Positions 24,454-32,854 of a DNA stretch of 50,717 nt are shown piece by piece. Origin of the DNA: Duganella lactea. GTDB lineage: Bacteria; Pseudomonadota; Gammaproteobacteria; Burkholderiales; Burkholderiaceae_D. Positions within the stretch are counted from its first letter, which is position 1. Each line of letters starts with the position of its first letter. The stretch covers positions 1 through 50,717 of the forward strand of contig NZ_WWCP01000040.1 of assembly GCF_009857505.1 (NCBI RefSeq), given 5' to 3'. Under the pieces are notes generated by a model that was given only the letters and a program-made list of their open reading frames with translations, was not told where the DNA came from and did not search any database. A program made the position numbers and the translations under genes.

Positions 24454-27063
24454 ATGAAATCATCTGAAATTCGCGAAAAGTTCCTCAAATTCTTTGAGTC
24501 CAAGGGTCACACGATTGTTCGTTCCAGCTCCCTGGTGCCTGGCAATGACCCGACCTTGCTGCTGACCAACAGCGGCATGGTGCAGTTTAAAGACGTGTTC
24601 ACCGGCACCGACAGCCGTCCGTACACCCGCGCCACCTCGGTGCAGCGCTGCGTGCGCGCCGGCGGCAAGCACAACGATCTGGAAAACGTCGGCTACACCG
24701 CGCGTCACCACACCTTCTTCGAAATGCTGGGCAACTTCAGCTTCGGCGACTACTTCAAGCGCGACGCCATCCACTTCGCCTGGGAACTGCTGACCAAGGT
24801 CTACCTGCTGCCGGCCGACAAGCTGACCGTCACCGTCTACCAGGAGGACGACGAAGCCTACGACATCTGGGCCAACGAAGTGGGCGTGCCGACAGAGCGC
24901 ATCATCCGCATCGGCGACAACAAGGGCGCGCGCTACGCCTCGGACAACTTCTGGCAGATGGCCGACACCGGCCCTTGCGGTCCGTGCACCGAGATCTTCT
25001 ACGACCACGGCGCCGATATTTGGGGCGGCCCGCCGGGCTCGCCGGAAGAAGACGGCGACCGCTTCATCGAAATCTGGAACCTGGTGTTCATGCAGTTCAA
25101 CCGCGACGAGGCCGGCGTGCTGCACAAGCTGCCGAAGCAGTCGGTCGACACCGGCATGGGCATGGAGCGCCTGGCCGCCGTGCTGCAGCACGTGCACTCG
25201 AACTACGAGATCGACCTGTTCCAGGCGCTGATCAAGGCCGCCGCGCGCGAAACCGGCGCCACCGACCTGGAAAACAAATCGCTGCGCGTCATCGCCGACC
25301 ACATCCGTTCGGCCGCGTTCATGATCGTGGACGGCGTGATTCCCGGCAGCGAAGGCCGCGCCTATGTGCTGCGCCGGATCATCCGCCGCGCGCTGCGTCA
25401 CGGCCACAAGCTGGGCCAGACCAAGCCCTTCTTCTACAAACTGGTGGCCGACCTGGCGATCGAGATGGGCGCCGCCTATCCGGAGCTGGAAGAGGCCAAG
25501 GACAACGTCGCCAAGATGCTGAAGGCGGAAGAGGAGCGCTTCGGCGAAACGCTGGAAACCGGCATGAAAGTGCTGGAAGCGCAACTGGCCAAGGACGCCA
25601 CCGGCATCGATGGCGCCACCGCCTTCACGCTGTACGAAACCTACGGCTTCCCGCCGGACCTGACCGCCGATATCTGCCGCGAACGCAACATCAAGTTCGA
25701 CCAGGAAGGCTATGACGCCGCGCTCAAGGAAAGCCAGGAGCTGTCGCGCAAGGGCGGCAAGTCGGTCAAGGACGCCAAGGTCGAGTACTCGGGCGAGAAA
25801 AACAAATTCGTCGGCTATGAGCAACTGAGCCACAGCAGCAAGGTCATCGCGCTGTACTCGGCCGGCTCGCCGGTGCGGCAACTGAGCGCCGGCCAGTCGG
25901 GCATCGTGGTGCTGGACACCACGCCGTTCTACGCCGAATCGGGCGGCCAGGTCGGCGACCAGGGCGTGATCGCCGGCGCCGGCGCGCAGTTCAACGTCAG
26001 CGACACGCTGAAGATCCAGGCCGACGTCTTCGGTCATCACGGCGTGCTGGCCTCCGGCACGCTGAACGTGGGCGACGCGGTCAACGCCGAAGTCGACCAG
26101 GCCAAGCGCGCGCGCACCATCCGCAACCACTCGGCCACCCACCTGATGCACAAAGCCCTGCGCGAAGTGCTGGGTTCGCACGTGGCGCAGAAGGGCTCGC
26201 TGGTCGATCCGGACAAAACCCGTTTCGACTTCAGCCACAACGCGCCGTTGACCGCCGAGCAGATCGCCGAAGTGGAAACCAAGGTCAACAAAGAGATCCT
26301 GGAAAACCACGCCACCAAGGCGCAGCACATGTCGTTTGACGACGCCGTCAAGCACGGCGCGATGGCGTTGTTCGGCGAGAAGTACGGCGACGAAGTGCGC
26401 GTGCTCGACATCGGCACCTCGAAAGAGCTGTGCGGCGGTGTGCACGTGCAGCGCACCGGCGACATCGGCCTGTTCAAGATCATCTCGGAAGGCGGCGTCG
26501 CCGCCGGCATCCGCCGCGTGGAGGCGGTGACCGGCGAAGGCGCGCTGGCGCTGGTGCAGGGCATGGCCCGCAAGCTGAACGAGGCGGCCGCCGCGCTCAA
26601 ATCCAACCCGGACGAGCTGACCGTGAAAATCGGCGCCGTGCAGGACCAGGTGAAATCGCTGGAGAAAGAACTGGCGGCGCTGAAGTCCAAGCTGGCCGCC
26701 GGCCAGGGCGACGAGCTGGCCGCGCAGGCGGTCGACGTCAAGGGCATCAAGGTGCTGGCGGCCACGCTGGACGGCGCCGATGTGACCGCGCTGCGCGAGA
26801 CCATGGACAAGCTGAAGGACAAGCTGAAGACCGCCGCCATCGTGCTGGCAGCGGTCAATGACGGCAAGGTCAGCCTGATCGCCGGCGTCACCGCCGACGC
26901 CACGGCCAAGGTCAAAGCCGGCGAGCTGGTGAACTTCGTTGCACAACAAGTGGGCGGCAAAGGCGGCGGACGCCCTGATATGGCGCAAGCCGGCGGCACC
27001 GATCCGAGCGGCCTGCCGGGCGCGCTGGCCGGCGTTGTTGAGTGGGTCGGTTCGCGCGTCTGA
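24454..27063 (+). CDS. alaS: Alanyl-tRNA synthetase
   Basis: 869 residues, close to the E. coli length. It has the class II catalytic domain (SSLVPGNDPTLLLTNSGM, RHHTFFEMLGNFSFGDY), the editing domain with zinc ligands (RNHSATHLMHKALRE and CGGVHVQRTGDIG), and the C-Ala domain ending KGGGRPDMAQAGG. It charges tRNA-Ala and clears mischarged Ser and Gly. The start MKSSEIREKFLKFFESKGH is the canonical N-terminus. Confidence 0.98.
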   Translation: MKSSEIREKFLKFFESKGHTIVRSSSLVPGNDPTLLLTNSGMVQFKDVFTGTDSRPYTRATSVQRCVRAGGKHNDLENVGYTARHHTFFEMLGNFSFGDYFKRDAIHFAWELLTKVYLLPADKLTVTVYQEDDEAYDIWANEVGVPTERIIRIGDNKGARYASDNFWQMADTGPCGPCTEIFYDHGADIWGGPPGSPEEDGDRFIEIWNLVFMQFNRDEAGVLHKLPKQSVDTGMGMERLAAVLQHVHSNYEIDLFQALIKAAARETGATDLENKSLRVIADHIRSAAFMIVDGVIPGSEGRAYVLRRIIRRALRHGHKLGQTKPFFYKLVADLAIEMGAAYPELEEAKDNVAKMLKAEEERFGETLETGMKVLEAQLAKDATGIDGATAFTLYETYGFPPDLTADICRERNIKFDQEGYDAALKESQELSRKGGKSVKDAKVEYSGEKNKFVGYEQLSHSSKVIALYSAGSPVRQLSAGQSGIVVLDTTPFYAESGGQVGDQGVIAGAGAQFNVSDTLKIQADVFGHHGVLASGTLNVGDAVNAEVDQAKRARTIRNHSATHLMHKALREVLGSHVAQKGSLVDPDKTRFDFSHNAPLTAEQIAEVETKVNKEILENHATKAQHMSFDDAVKHGAMALFGEKYGDEVRVLDIGTSKELCGGVHVQRTGDIGLFKIISEGGVAAGIRRVEAVTGEGALALVQGMARKLNEAAAALKSNPDELTVKIGAVQDQVKSLEKELAALKSKLAAGQGDELAAQAVDVKGIKVLAATLDGADVTALRETMDKLKDKLKTAAIVLAAVNDGKVSLIAGVTADATAKVKAGELVNFVAQQVGGKGGGRPDMAQAGGTDPSGLPGALAGVVEWVGSRV

Positions 27064-27096
27064 AGCTGATAACTCCGCTGTAACGCCGTGTAGATG

Positions 27097-27160
27097 CGGC
27101 CCGGACGTGACCGCAGGTCGCGCCCGGGCCGTTGTCGTCTGGGGCGTCCTGTTGTATACT
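27097..27160 (+). promoter_or_regulatory. Hairpin after alaS and promoter of tusA
   Basis: CGGCCCGG (27097-27104) and CCGGGCCG (27124-27131) form a stem 33 bases after the alaS stop, with no T-run. Directly next to it is a good sigma-70 promoter: TTGTCG (27132-27137), a 17-base spacer and TATACT (27155-27160). The start of transcription would be near 27167, giving about 70 bases of leader before tusA. Confidence 0.7.
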
Positions 27161-27239
27161 TGCCAGCTTCCGTTGTGAACTTGCAACGTACAACGAACTA
27201 TTTTGGTGCAGCGCGTCATCCATCCGGAAAAGGAGTAGT

Positions 27240-27533
27240 ATGACGACACCTCCGAACAAACGAGCGGGTTTCTTGATGAGTGACACGATACTAGAAAACG
27301 AAGTCATCGAATTCCATAAGGAATTGGATGCACGCGGTCTGAATTGCCCGCTGCCTATCCTGAAGGCCAAGAAAGCACTTGCTGAATTGCAAAGTGGTGA
27401 AGTGCTGCGCATCATGGCGACCGATCCCGGTTCGGTGCGCGACTTCCAGGCATTCTGCAAACAAACCGGCAACGCCCTGTTGTCCCATGTCCAGACCGGC
27501 CATGAGTTTGTCTTTTTGATGCAGCGCAAATAA
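27240..27533 (+). CDS. tusA: TusA-family sulfurtransferase
   Basis: 97 residues from the ATG at 27240, with AAGGAG five bases upstream; the ATG at 27276 would give an 85-residue protein of more standard length. The family signature ELDARGLNCPLPILKAKKAL holds the reactive Cys of the CPxP motif. The body continues GEVLRIMATDPGSVRDFQAFC. TusA relays persulfide sulfur from a cysteine desulfurase, mainly for 2-thiouridine in tRNA. The first residues (TTPPNKRAGFL) have no family counterpart. Confidence 0.92.
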   Translation: MTTPPNKRAGFLMSDTILENEVIEFHKELDARGLNCPLPILKAKKALAELQSGEVLRIMATDPGSVRDFQAFCKQTGNALLSHVQTGHEFVFLMQRK

Positions 27534-27606
27534 TCACCCGCTGCCTTTTCCCCTTAGAATTCGTCTGCGCCCTGTATTTTTTAGACGATTTCTACTAGCG
27601 AAAAAT

Positions 27607-27655
27607 AGCACGATCGTGCTTTGATTTCTTGTGCGCGCTGAATTTCTCCTATAAT
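27607..27655 (+). promoter_or_regulatory. etfBA promoter with operator-like palindrome
   Basis: AGCACGATCGTGCT at 27607-27620 is a perfect 14-base palindrome, and TATAAT at 27650-27655 is a perfect -10 element 49 bases before the etfB ATG. No clean -35 is seen at 17 bases, where the region is T-rich. The palindrome ends just upstream of the -35 position, which fits a dimeric regulator of the TetR class. Such regulators of fatty-acid oxidation genes are known in Betaproteobacteria. The regulator is not in this window. Confidence 0.6.
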
Positions 27656-27704
27656 CTAGCCCACATTATTTGTCCCGAATTTCATTTTTTCCAAAGGCAC
27701 AGCT

Positions 27705-28454
27705 ATGAAAGTCTTGGTACCTGTCAAACGCGTGGTGGACTACAACGTCAAGGTGCGTGTGAAGTCCGATAACACCGGCGTCGATATCGCCAACGTCAAA
27801 ATGTCGATGAACCCGTTCGACGAGATCGCGGTGGAGGAAGCCACCCGTCTGAAAGAAGCTGGCAAAGTCAGCGAAGTGGTGGCGATCTCCGCCGGCGTGA
27901 CCCAGTGCCAGGAAACCCTGCGCACCGCCATGGCGATCGGCGCCGACCGCGGCATCCTGGTGGAAACCGCCGTCGAGCTGGAGCCGCTGGCGGTCGCCAA
28001 GCTGCTGAAGGCCATCGCCGACAAGGAGCAGCCGCAACTGATCATCCTGGGCAAGCAGGCGATCGACGACGATTCCAACCAGACCGGCCAGATGCTGGCC
28101 GCGCTGCTGGGCTGGCCGCAAGCGACCTTCGCCTCGAAGGTGGTGCTGGAAGACGGTAAAGTCACCGTCACCCGCGAAGTGGACGGCGGCCTGGAAACCC
28201 TGGCGCTGACGCTGCCGGCCATCGTCACCACCGACCTGCGGCTGAACGAGCCGCGCTATGTGACGCTGCCGAACATCATGAAAGCGAAGAAGAAAACGCT
28301 GGATGTGACCAAGCCGGAAGAGCTGGGTGTCGATGTGACCCCGCGCCTGAAAACCGTGAAAGTCACCGAGCCGGCCAAGCGCTCGGCCGGCATCATCGTG
28401 CCGGACGCCGCTACCCTGGTCGCCAAGCTGCGCACCGAAGCTAAAGTCATCTAA
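27705..28454 (+). CDS. etfB: Electron transfer flavoprotein beta subunit
   Basis: 249 residues, normal for EtfB. MKVLVPVKRVVDYNVKVRVK at the N-terminus, MNPFDEIAVEEA and the AMP-binding region DDDSNQTGQMLAALLGWPQATFAS are family signatures, and the recognition-loop region EPRYVTLPNIMKAKKK follows. It forms a heterodimer with EtfA and carries electrons from acyl-CoA dehydrogenases to ETF-ubiquinone oxidoreductase. The gap to etfA is 12 bases. Confidence 0.97.
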   Translation: MKVLVPVKRVVDYNVKVRVKSDNTGVDIANVKMSMNPFDEIAVEEATRLKEAGKVSEVVAISAGVTQCQETLRTAMAIGADRGILVETAVELEPLAVAKLLKAIADKEQPQLIILGKQAIDDDSNQTGQMLAALLGWPQATFASKVVLEDGKVTVTREVDGGLETLALTLPAIVTTDLRLNEPRYVTLPNIMKAKKKTLDVTKPEELGVDVTPRLKTVKVTEPAKRSAGIIVPDAATLVAKLRTEAKVI

Positions 28455-28466
28455 AGGAAACCGAAA

Positions 28467-29399
28467 ATGGTCGCATTAGTTATCGCTGAACACGACAACG
28501 CCAGCCTGAAGGCTAGCACCCTGCACACCGTGACCGCGGCGGCGCAAGCCGGCGGCGACGTGCACGTTCTGGTCGCCGGTGCCAACGCTGGCGCCGCCGC
28601 CAGCGCCGCCGCCGCGATCGCCGGCGTGTCGAAAGTCCTGCACGCCGACGCCGCCTATTTTGCCGACGGCCTGGCCGAGAACGTCGCCGAGCAAGTGCTG
28701 GCGCTCGCCGCGTCGTACAGCCACATCCTGGCCCCGGCCACCGCCTACGGCAAAAACATCCTGCCGCGCGTGGCCGCCAAGCTGGACGTCGCGCAGATTT
28801 CGGAAATCACCAAAGTCGATGGCCCGGACACCTTCGAGCGTCCGATCTACGCCGGTAACGCGATCGCCACCGTGCAGTCGAGCGACAGCGTGAAAGTCAT
28901 CACCGTGCGCGCCACCGGCTTCGACGCCGCCGCCGCCAGCGGTGGTGCGGCCGCGGTGGAAACCGTGGCGGCCGTGGCCGACTCGGGCAAATCGGCCTTT
29001 GTCGGCCGCGAAGTAGCCAAGTCGGACCGTCCAGAGCTGACCGCCGCCAAGATTATCGTCTCCGGTGGCCGCGGCATGGGTTCGGGTGAAGCGTTCAAGA
29101 TCCTGGAGCCGCTGGCGGACAAGCTCAACGCCGCCATGGGCGCCTCGCGCGCCGCGGTCGACGCCGGCTTCGTGCCGAACGACTGGCAGGTGGGGCAGAC
29201 CGGCAAGATCGTCGCGCCTAACCTGTACATCGCGGTCGGCATCTCGGGCGCCATCCAGCACTTGGCCGGCATGAAGGACTCGAAAACTATCGTCGCCATC
29301 AACAAGGATCCGGAAGCGCCGATCTTCTCCGTTGCCGACTACGGCATCGTTGGCGACCTGTTCGACGTCGTGCCACAGCTGGTTGCCGAACTGGGCTAA
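28467..29399 (+). CDS. etfA: Electron transfer flavoprotein alpha subunit
   Basis: 310 residues. The C-terminal FAD domain is clear: SGGRGMGSGEAFKILEPLAD, GASRAAVDAGFVPNDWQVGQTGK, and YIAVGISGAIQHLAGMKDS with the final NKDPEAPIFSVADYGIVGDL. The N-terminal half shows the expected Ala-rich Rossmann-like domain. AAGGAAA precedes the start. It is cotranscribed with etfB and followed by a terminator-like hairpin before the dehydrogenase gene. Confidence 0.97.
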   Translation: MVALVIAEHDNASLKASTLHTVTAAAQAGGDVHVLVAGANAGAAASAAAAIAGVSKVLHADAAYFADGLAENVAEQVLALAASYSHILAPATAYGKNILPRVAAKLDVAQISEITKVDGPDTFERPIYAGNAIATVQSSDSVKVITVRATGFDAAAASGGAAAVETVAAVADSGKSAFVGREVAKSDRPELTAAKIIVSGGRGMGSGEAFKILEPLADKLNAAMGASRAAVDAGFVPNDWQVGQTGKIVAPNLYIAVGISGAIQHLAGMKDSKTIVAINKDPEAPIFSVADYGIVGDLFDVVPQLVAELG

Positions 29400-29419
29400 A
29401 AACGCGTAAAGCACACCAC

Positions 29420-29460
29420 AGGCCACGCTGATCCGCACGCCGGATTGCCGTGGCCTTTTT
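29420..29460 (+). terminator. Terminator/attenuator between etfA and the acyl-CoA dehydrogenase
   Basis: AGGCCACG (29420-29427) pairs with CGTGGCCT (29449-29456), with an inner stem ATCCG/CGGAT (29431-29435 and 29441-29445) and five T ending at 29460. It lies 20 bases after the etfA stop and only 14 bases before the next ATG, overlapping the leader of the dehydrogenase. It probably lets only part of the transcripts through, because no separate promoter fits between it and the ATG. Confidence 0.8.
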
Positions 29461-29474
29461 CTTGGAGAGACGAG

Positions 29475-31265
29475 ATGGCATACCAACCACCAATCAAAGA
29501 CATGCTGTTCGTGATGAACGAACTGGCCAACCTGCAAGCGGTCAGCGAACTGCCCGGCTGCGAAGACGCGACCCCGGAAACCGCCGAGGCGGTGCTGGAA
29601 GAGAGCGCGAAATTCGTCGCCGCCGAAATCGCCCCGCTGAACCACGCGGCCGACAAGGCGCCAAGCTACTGGACCAAGGACGGCGTGATCACCTCCAAAG
29701 GCTTCAAGGAGGCCTTCCGCCAGTTCGCCGACGCTGGCTGGCAAGGCCTGCAGCACCCGACCGACTTCGGCGGCCAGGGCTTGCCGAAACTGGTCGGCAC
29801 GCCCTGCGTCGAAATGCTACATGGCGCCAACATCTCCTTCGCGCTGTGCCCGTTGCTGTCGGACGGCGCCATCGAAGCGCTGCTGACCGCCGGCAGCGAC
29901 GAGCAGAAAGCCGTGTATCTGGAAAACCTGGTCACCGGCAAATGGACCGGCACCATGAATTTGACCGAGCCGCAAGCGGGCTCCGATCTGGCGGCGGTGC
30001 GCACGCGCGCCGAACCGCAGGGCGACGGCACGTATAAAATCTTCGGCACCAAGATCTTCATCACGTATGGCGATCACGACATGACCGACAATATCGTCCA
30101 CCTGGTGCTGGCGCGCACGCCGGACGCGCCGGCGGGCGTCAAAGGCATCTCGCTGTTCATCGTGCCGAAATTCCTGGTCAACGCCGACGGCTCGCTGGGC
30201 GCGCGTAACGACGCGCACTGCGTCTCGATCGAGCACAAGCTGGGCATCAAGGCCAGCCCGACCGCCGTGCTGCAATTCGGCGATCACGGCGGCGCCATCG
30301 GCACGCTGGTGGGCGAGGAAAATCGCGGCCTCGAATACATGTTCATCATGATGAACGCCGCGCGGTTCGGTGTTGGTCTGCAAGGCATCGGCCTGTCGGA
30401 GCACGCCTATCAGCACGCGCTGGCCTACGCCAAGGACCGTGTGCAATCGCGCGACCTGAACGGCTCGCCGGCCGGCGTGGCCATCATCCACCATCCGGAC
30501 GTGCGCCGCCTGCTGATGAATATGCGCTCGCAGACCGAGGCCGCGCGGGCGCTGGCCTACGTCGGCGCGTCGCTGTACGACAAGGCGCACCACGGCGCCG
30601 GCGCCGACGAGCGCGCGCACAACCAGGCCGTGTACGAATATTTGGTGCCGATCATCAAAGGCTGGTCGACCGAGCTGTCGCAGGACGTGGCGCGGGACGG
30701 TGTGCAAATCCACGGCGGCATGGGCTTCATCGAAGAAACCGGCGCGGCGCAGCACTACCGCGACGCCAAGATCCTGACCATCTACGAGGGCACGACCGCC
30801 ATCCAGGCGAACGACCTGATCGGCCGCAAAACCGTGCGCGACGGCGGTAAAATCGCCAAGGGGCTGATCGCCCAGGTACGCGCCACGGAAGCCGAGCTGG
30901 CCAAGCTGGATGGCGCCGACTTCACCGCCATCCGCAAGCAGCTGGCGCAAGGCGCGAGCGAGCTGGAGGCGGTGGTCGACTACGTGGTTGGCAACATCAA
31001 GGCCGACATCAAAGGCGTGTTCGCGGGCAGCGTGCCGTACCTGAAGCTGGCCGGCGTCGTGCTGGGTGGCTGGCAGATGGCGCGCGCCGCCGTGATCTCG
31101 CAGCGCAAACTGGACGCCGGCGAAGGCGACGCCAGCTTCTACCAAGCCAAGATCGCGACGGCCCGCTTCTTTGCCGACCACATCCTGTCGCAAGCGGCCG
31201 GCATCCGTACCTCGATCACCGACGGCAGTGCCGGCGTGCTGGCCCTCGACATCGCGCAGTTCTAA
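29475..31265 (+). CDS. Acyl-CoA dehydrogenase, long (AidB/DmdC-like) form
   Basis: 596 residues starting MAYQPPIKDMLFVMNELANL, a start typical of the long dehydrogenases with an extra N-terminal domain and a C-terminal Acyl-CoA_dh_C domain. FAD and substrate motifs are GTMNLTEPQAGSDLAAVRT, IHGGMGFIEETGAAQHYRD and IYEGTTAIQANDLIGR, the Glu of YEGTT being the usual base. GGAGA precedes the ATG at 29475. Proteins of this type are often named 3-methylthiopropionyl-CoA dehydrogenase (DmdC) but may act on other acyl-CoAs; the specificity is unknown. Confidence 0.93.
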   Translation: MAYQPPIKDMLFVMNELANLQAVSELPGCEDATPETAEAVLEESAKFVAAEIAPLNHAADKAPSYWTKDGVITSKGFKEAFRQFADAGWQGLQHPTDFGGQGLPKLVGTPCVEMLHGANISFALCPLLSDGAIEALLTAGSDEQKAVYLENLVTGKWTGTMNLTEPQAGSDLAAVRTRAEPQGDGTYKIFGTKIFITYGDHDMTDNIVHLVLARTPDAPAGVKGISLFIVPKFLVNADGSLGARNDAHCVSIEHKLGIKASPTAVLQFGDHGGAIGTLVGEENRGLEYMFIMMNAARFGVGLQGIGLSEHAYQHALAYAKDRVQSRDLNGSPAGVAIIHHPDVRRLLMNMRSQTEAARALAYVGASLYDKAHHGAGADERAHNQAVYEYLVPIIKGWSTELSQDVARDGVQIHGGMGFIEETGAAQHYRDAKILTIYEGTTAIQANDLIGRKTVRDGGKIAKGLIAQVRATEAELAKLDGADFTAIRKQLAQGASELEAVVDYVVGNIKADIKGVFAGSVPYLKLAGVVLGGWQMARAAVISQRKLDAGEGDASFYQAKIATARFFADHILSQAAGIRTSITDGSAGVLALDIAQF

Positions 31266-31275
31266 CCCCTAAACC

Positions 31276-31365
31276 CCGGTGTCAGGTCTGACATTCGCAC
31301 ACGGGCTCAACTGCTCCGCAGTTGAGCCCGTGTGCGAATGTCAGACCTGACACCGGTTTTTTTTT
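31276..31365 (+). repeat. 81-bp palindromic repeat copy 2, acting as a terminator
   Basis: Arms of 39 bases (31276-31314 and 31318-31356) pair perfectly around the loop TCC, followed directly by nine T (31357-31365). The arms equal those at 19038-19116, with the loop in reverse-complement orientation. It lies 10 bases after the dehydrogenase stop, so it should end the etf transcript, and it also sits between that operon and the convergent TM2-like gene. Confidence 0.93.
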
Positions 31366-31372
31366 GCTGCCG

Positions 31373-31801
31373 CTAGCCGTAGGCGCCGCCGGTGTACAGC
31401 AGGTCGAACAGGCGGGAGAGGGTGGCGATCAGGCCGCCCGCGCCGATCATCATGCTGGCCACCAGCACCACGGCCACCGGCCAGCGCGTGTCCGATTGCC
31501 GGCCACTGCCGGCGTTGTAACGCGCGTCCCATTTTTCATCCGGCGTCAGCCCCAGGATCAGCGCTTGCAGCATGCCGGCCAGGATCGACAGTGTTACCGG
31601 CAGCAGCTTGTAGAAGCCGTCCGCCTGCGGCGCCAACTGTGCCACCAGCCACGCCGCCGGCAGGCTGGTCAGGTGTAGCCACAGCCATGGATCGCGCCAG
31701 CCGCGCAGATACAGCCGTTGCATGCCCACACCGCCCAGCAGAAAGGCGAGCAGGGCGGCGATTGTCTTGTTTTTGTGACGATTGGAGGGCAAAACAGTCA
31801 T
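31373..31801 (-). CDS. TM2-domain-like small membrane protein
   Basis: 142 residues. The N-terminal KNKTIAALLAFLLGGVGMQRLYLRGWRDP matches the TM2 domain pattern (first span with Gly-Gly turn). Four hydrophobic spans are visible in all, the last at WPVAVVLVASMMIGAGGLIATL. Function unknown. It is convergent with the dehydrogenase across the palindrome and 222 bases from rpsP, on the other side. Confidence 0.78.
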   Translation of the reverse strand: MTVLPSNRHKNKTIAALLAFLLGGVGMQRLYLRGWRDPWLWLHLTSLPAAWLVAQLAPQADGFYKLLPVTLSILAGMLQALILGLTPDEKWDARYNAGSGRQSDTRWPVAVVLVASMMIGAGGLIATLSRLFDLLYTGGAYG

Positions 31802-31951
31802 GGTCGCTCAGCAAAATTGTCAATGAACCAGCAGTATCAGGCATAATACCGCCCCCGGCACGCCTTTTTTGCGGGGGAGCCTATTGCCCCGAACGCCGGA
31901 ACAAGGGATAATCTTTGATTACCCCAACATGCCCAATTATTTCATTAACGC

Positions 31952-31981
31952 TTGCTGCTCCGTGGCAAAGCGCGCTATAAT
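31952..31981 (+). promoter_or_regulatory. rpsP operon promoter
   Basis: TTGCTG at 31952-31957, an 18-base spacer and a perfect TATAAT at 31976-31981, giving about 35 bases of leader before the rpsP ATG. The remaining DNA between the TM2 gene and this promoter (31802-31951) holds nothing I can name. Confidence 0.75.
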
Positions 31982-32023
31982 TTGCGGCTTTTTCCGTCCT
32001 AGCACAAATTTTTTGGAAATATT

Positions 32024-32272
32024 ATGGTCGTTATTCGTTTAGCTCGTGGTGGTGCCAAGAAGCGCCCTTTCTTCAACATCGTTGCAACCGATTCGCGTAA
32101 TCGTCGCGATGGCCGTTTCATCGAGCGCATTGGTTTCTACAACCCAATGGCTTCGGGTCAGGAAGTTGCTCTGCGCATCACTGAAGACCGTCTGGCTCAC
32201 TGGCAAGCTGTTGGCGCGCAACTGTCGCCGACCGTTGCTCGTCTGGTTGCTCAAAACAAAAAAGCAGCCTAA
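32024..32272 (+). CDS. rpsP: 30S ribosomal protein S16
   Basis: 82 residues, the bacterial norm. It starts MVVIRLARGGAKKRPFFNIV and continues RRDGRFIERIGFYNPMA, which is diagnostic. GGAA lies in the leader. First gene of the conserved rpsP-rimM-trmD-rplS operon. AT content and codon use are closer to highly expressed genes than in the surrounding DNA, with few rare codons. Confidence 0.98.
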   Translation: MVVIRLARGGAKKRPFFNIVATDSRNRRDGRFIERIGFYNPMASGQEVALRITEDRLAHWQAVGAQLSPTVARLVAQNKKAA

Positions 32273-32290
32273 GCAAGTCTGGTTACCGGT

Positions 32291-32830
32291 TTGACCGATC
32301 AGCATGCATCCGGGGTGAAAGTCCCCGACGATCTGGCACAAGTAGGCTTTGTCTTCGGTGCCTACGGCGTTGCTGGCTGGGTGAGGATACGTCCTTTCTC
32401 GGAAGATGCGGATGCACTACTGAAGGTCAAAACCTGGTGGTTGGATAAGCCGGCGTTGCACGATGTGGACGTTCAGCAGGTCAAACTGCATGGCGGCGAT
32501 GTCGTGGCGCGTCTGGTTGGCGTGACTGACCGGAACGTGGCTGAAGCGCTCAAGGGCGCCGCAGTCTTCATTCCGCAAAGCCGCTTCCCGGCCTTGTCCG
32601 ACGATGAGTTTTACTGGACTGATCTGATCGGTCTGGAAGTAGAGAATCAGCAAGGTGAGCACCTCGGTAAGGTGACTGACATGATGAGCAACGGTCCGCA
32701 GTCGATCTTGCGCATCACACCCGGCGAAGTTGAGGCGCAAGAGCGCCTGATCCCGTTTGTGGACGCGTTCATCATCAAGGTGGACAAGGAAGCAAAAAAG
32801 ATCATCGTCGACTGGGGCCTTGATTACTAA
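32291..32830 (+). CDS. rimM: Ribosome maturation factor RimM
   Basis: 179 residues from a TTG at 32291; a GTG at 32315 is another in-frame start and would remove eight residues. The N-terminal domain has DLAQVGFVFGAYGVAGWVRIRPFS, and the PRC-barrel part has DLIGLEVENQQGEHLGKVTDMMSNGPQSI and IPFVDAFI. RimM binds S19 and helps 30S head assembly. It lies 18 bases after rpsP in the standard operon order. Confidence 0.95.
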   Translation: MTDQHASGVKVPDDLAQVGFVFGAYGVAGWVRIRPFSEDADALLKVKTWWLDKPALHDVDVQQVKLHGGDVVARLVGVTDRNVAEALKGAAVFIPQSRFPALSDDEFYWTDLIGLEVENQQGEHLGKVTDMMSNGPQSILRITPGEVEAQERLIPFVDAFIIKVDKEAKKIIVDWGLDY

Positions 32831-32854
32831 GCGCAACATTGAGGGCGGTTCGCC

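Noticed and set aside
24460..27249. A 929-codon open frame on the minus strand opposite alaS
   Set aside because: It is a GC-driven shadow: the plus strand carries a full alanyl-tRNA synthetase, and the antisense product is low-complexity, His/Gln/Arg/Val-rich, with no recognisable domain.
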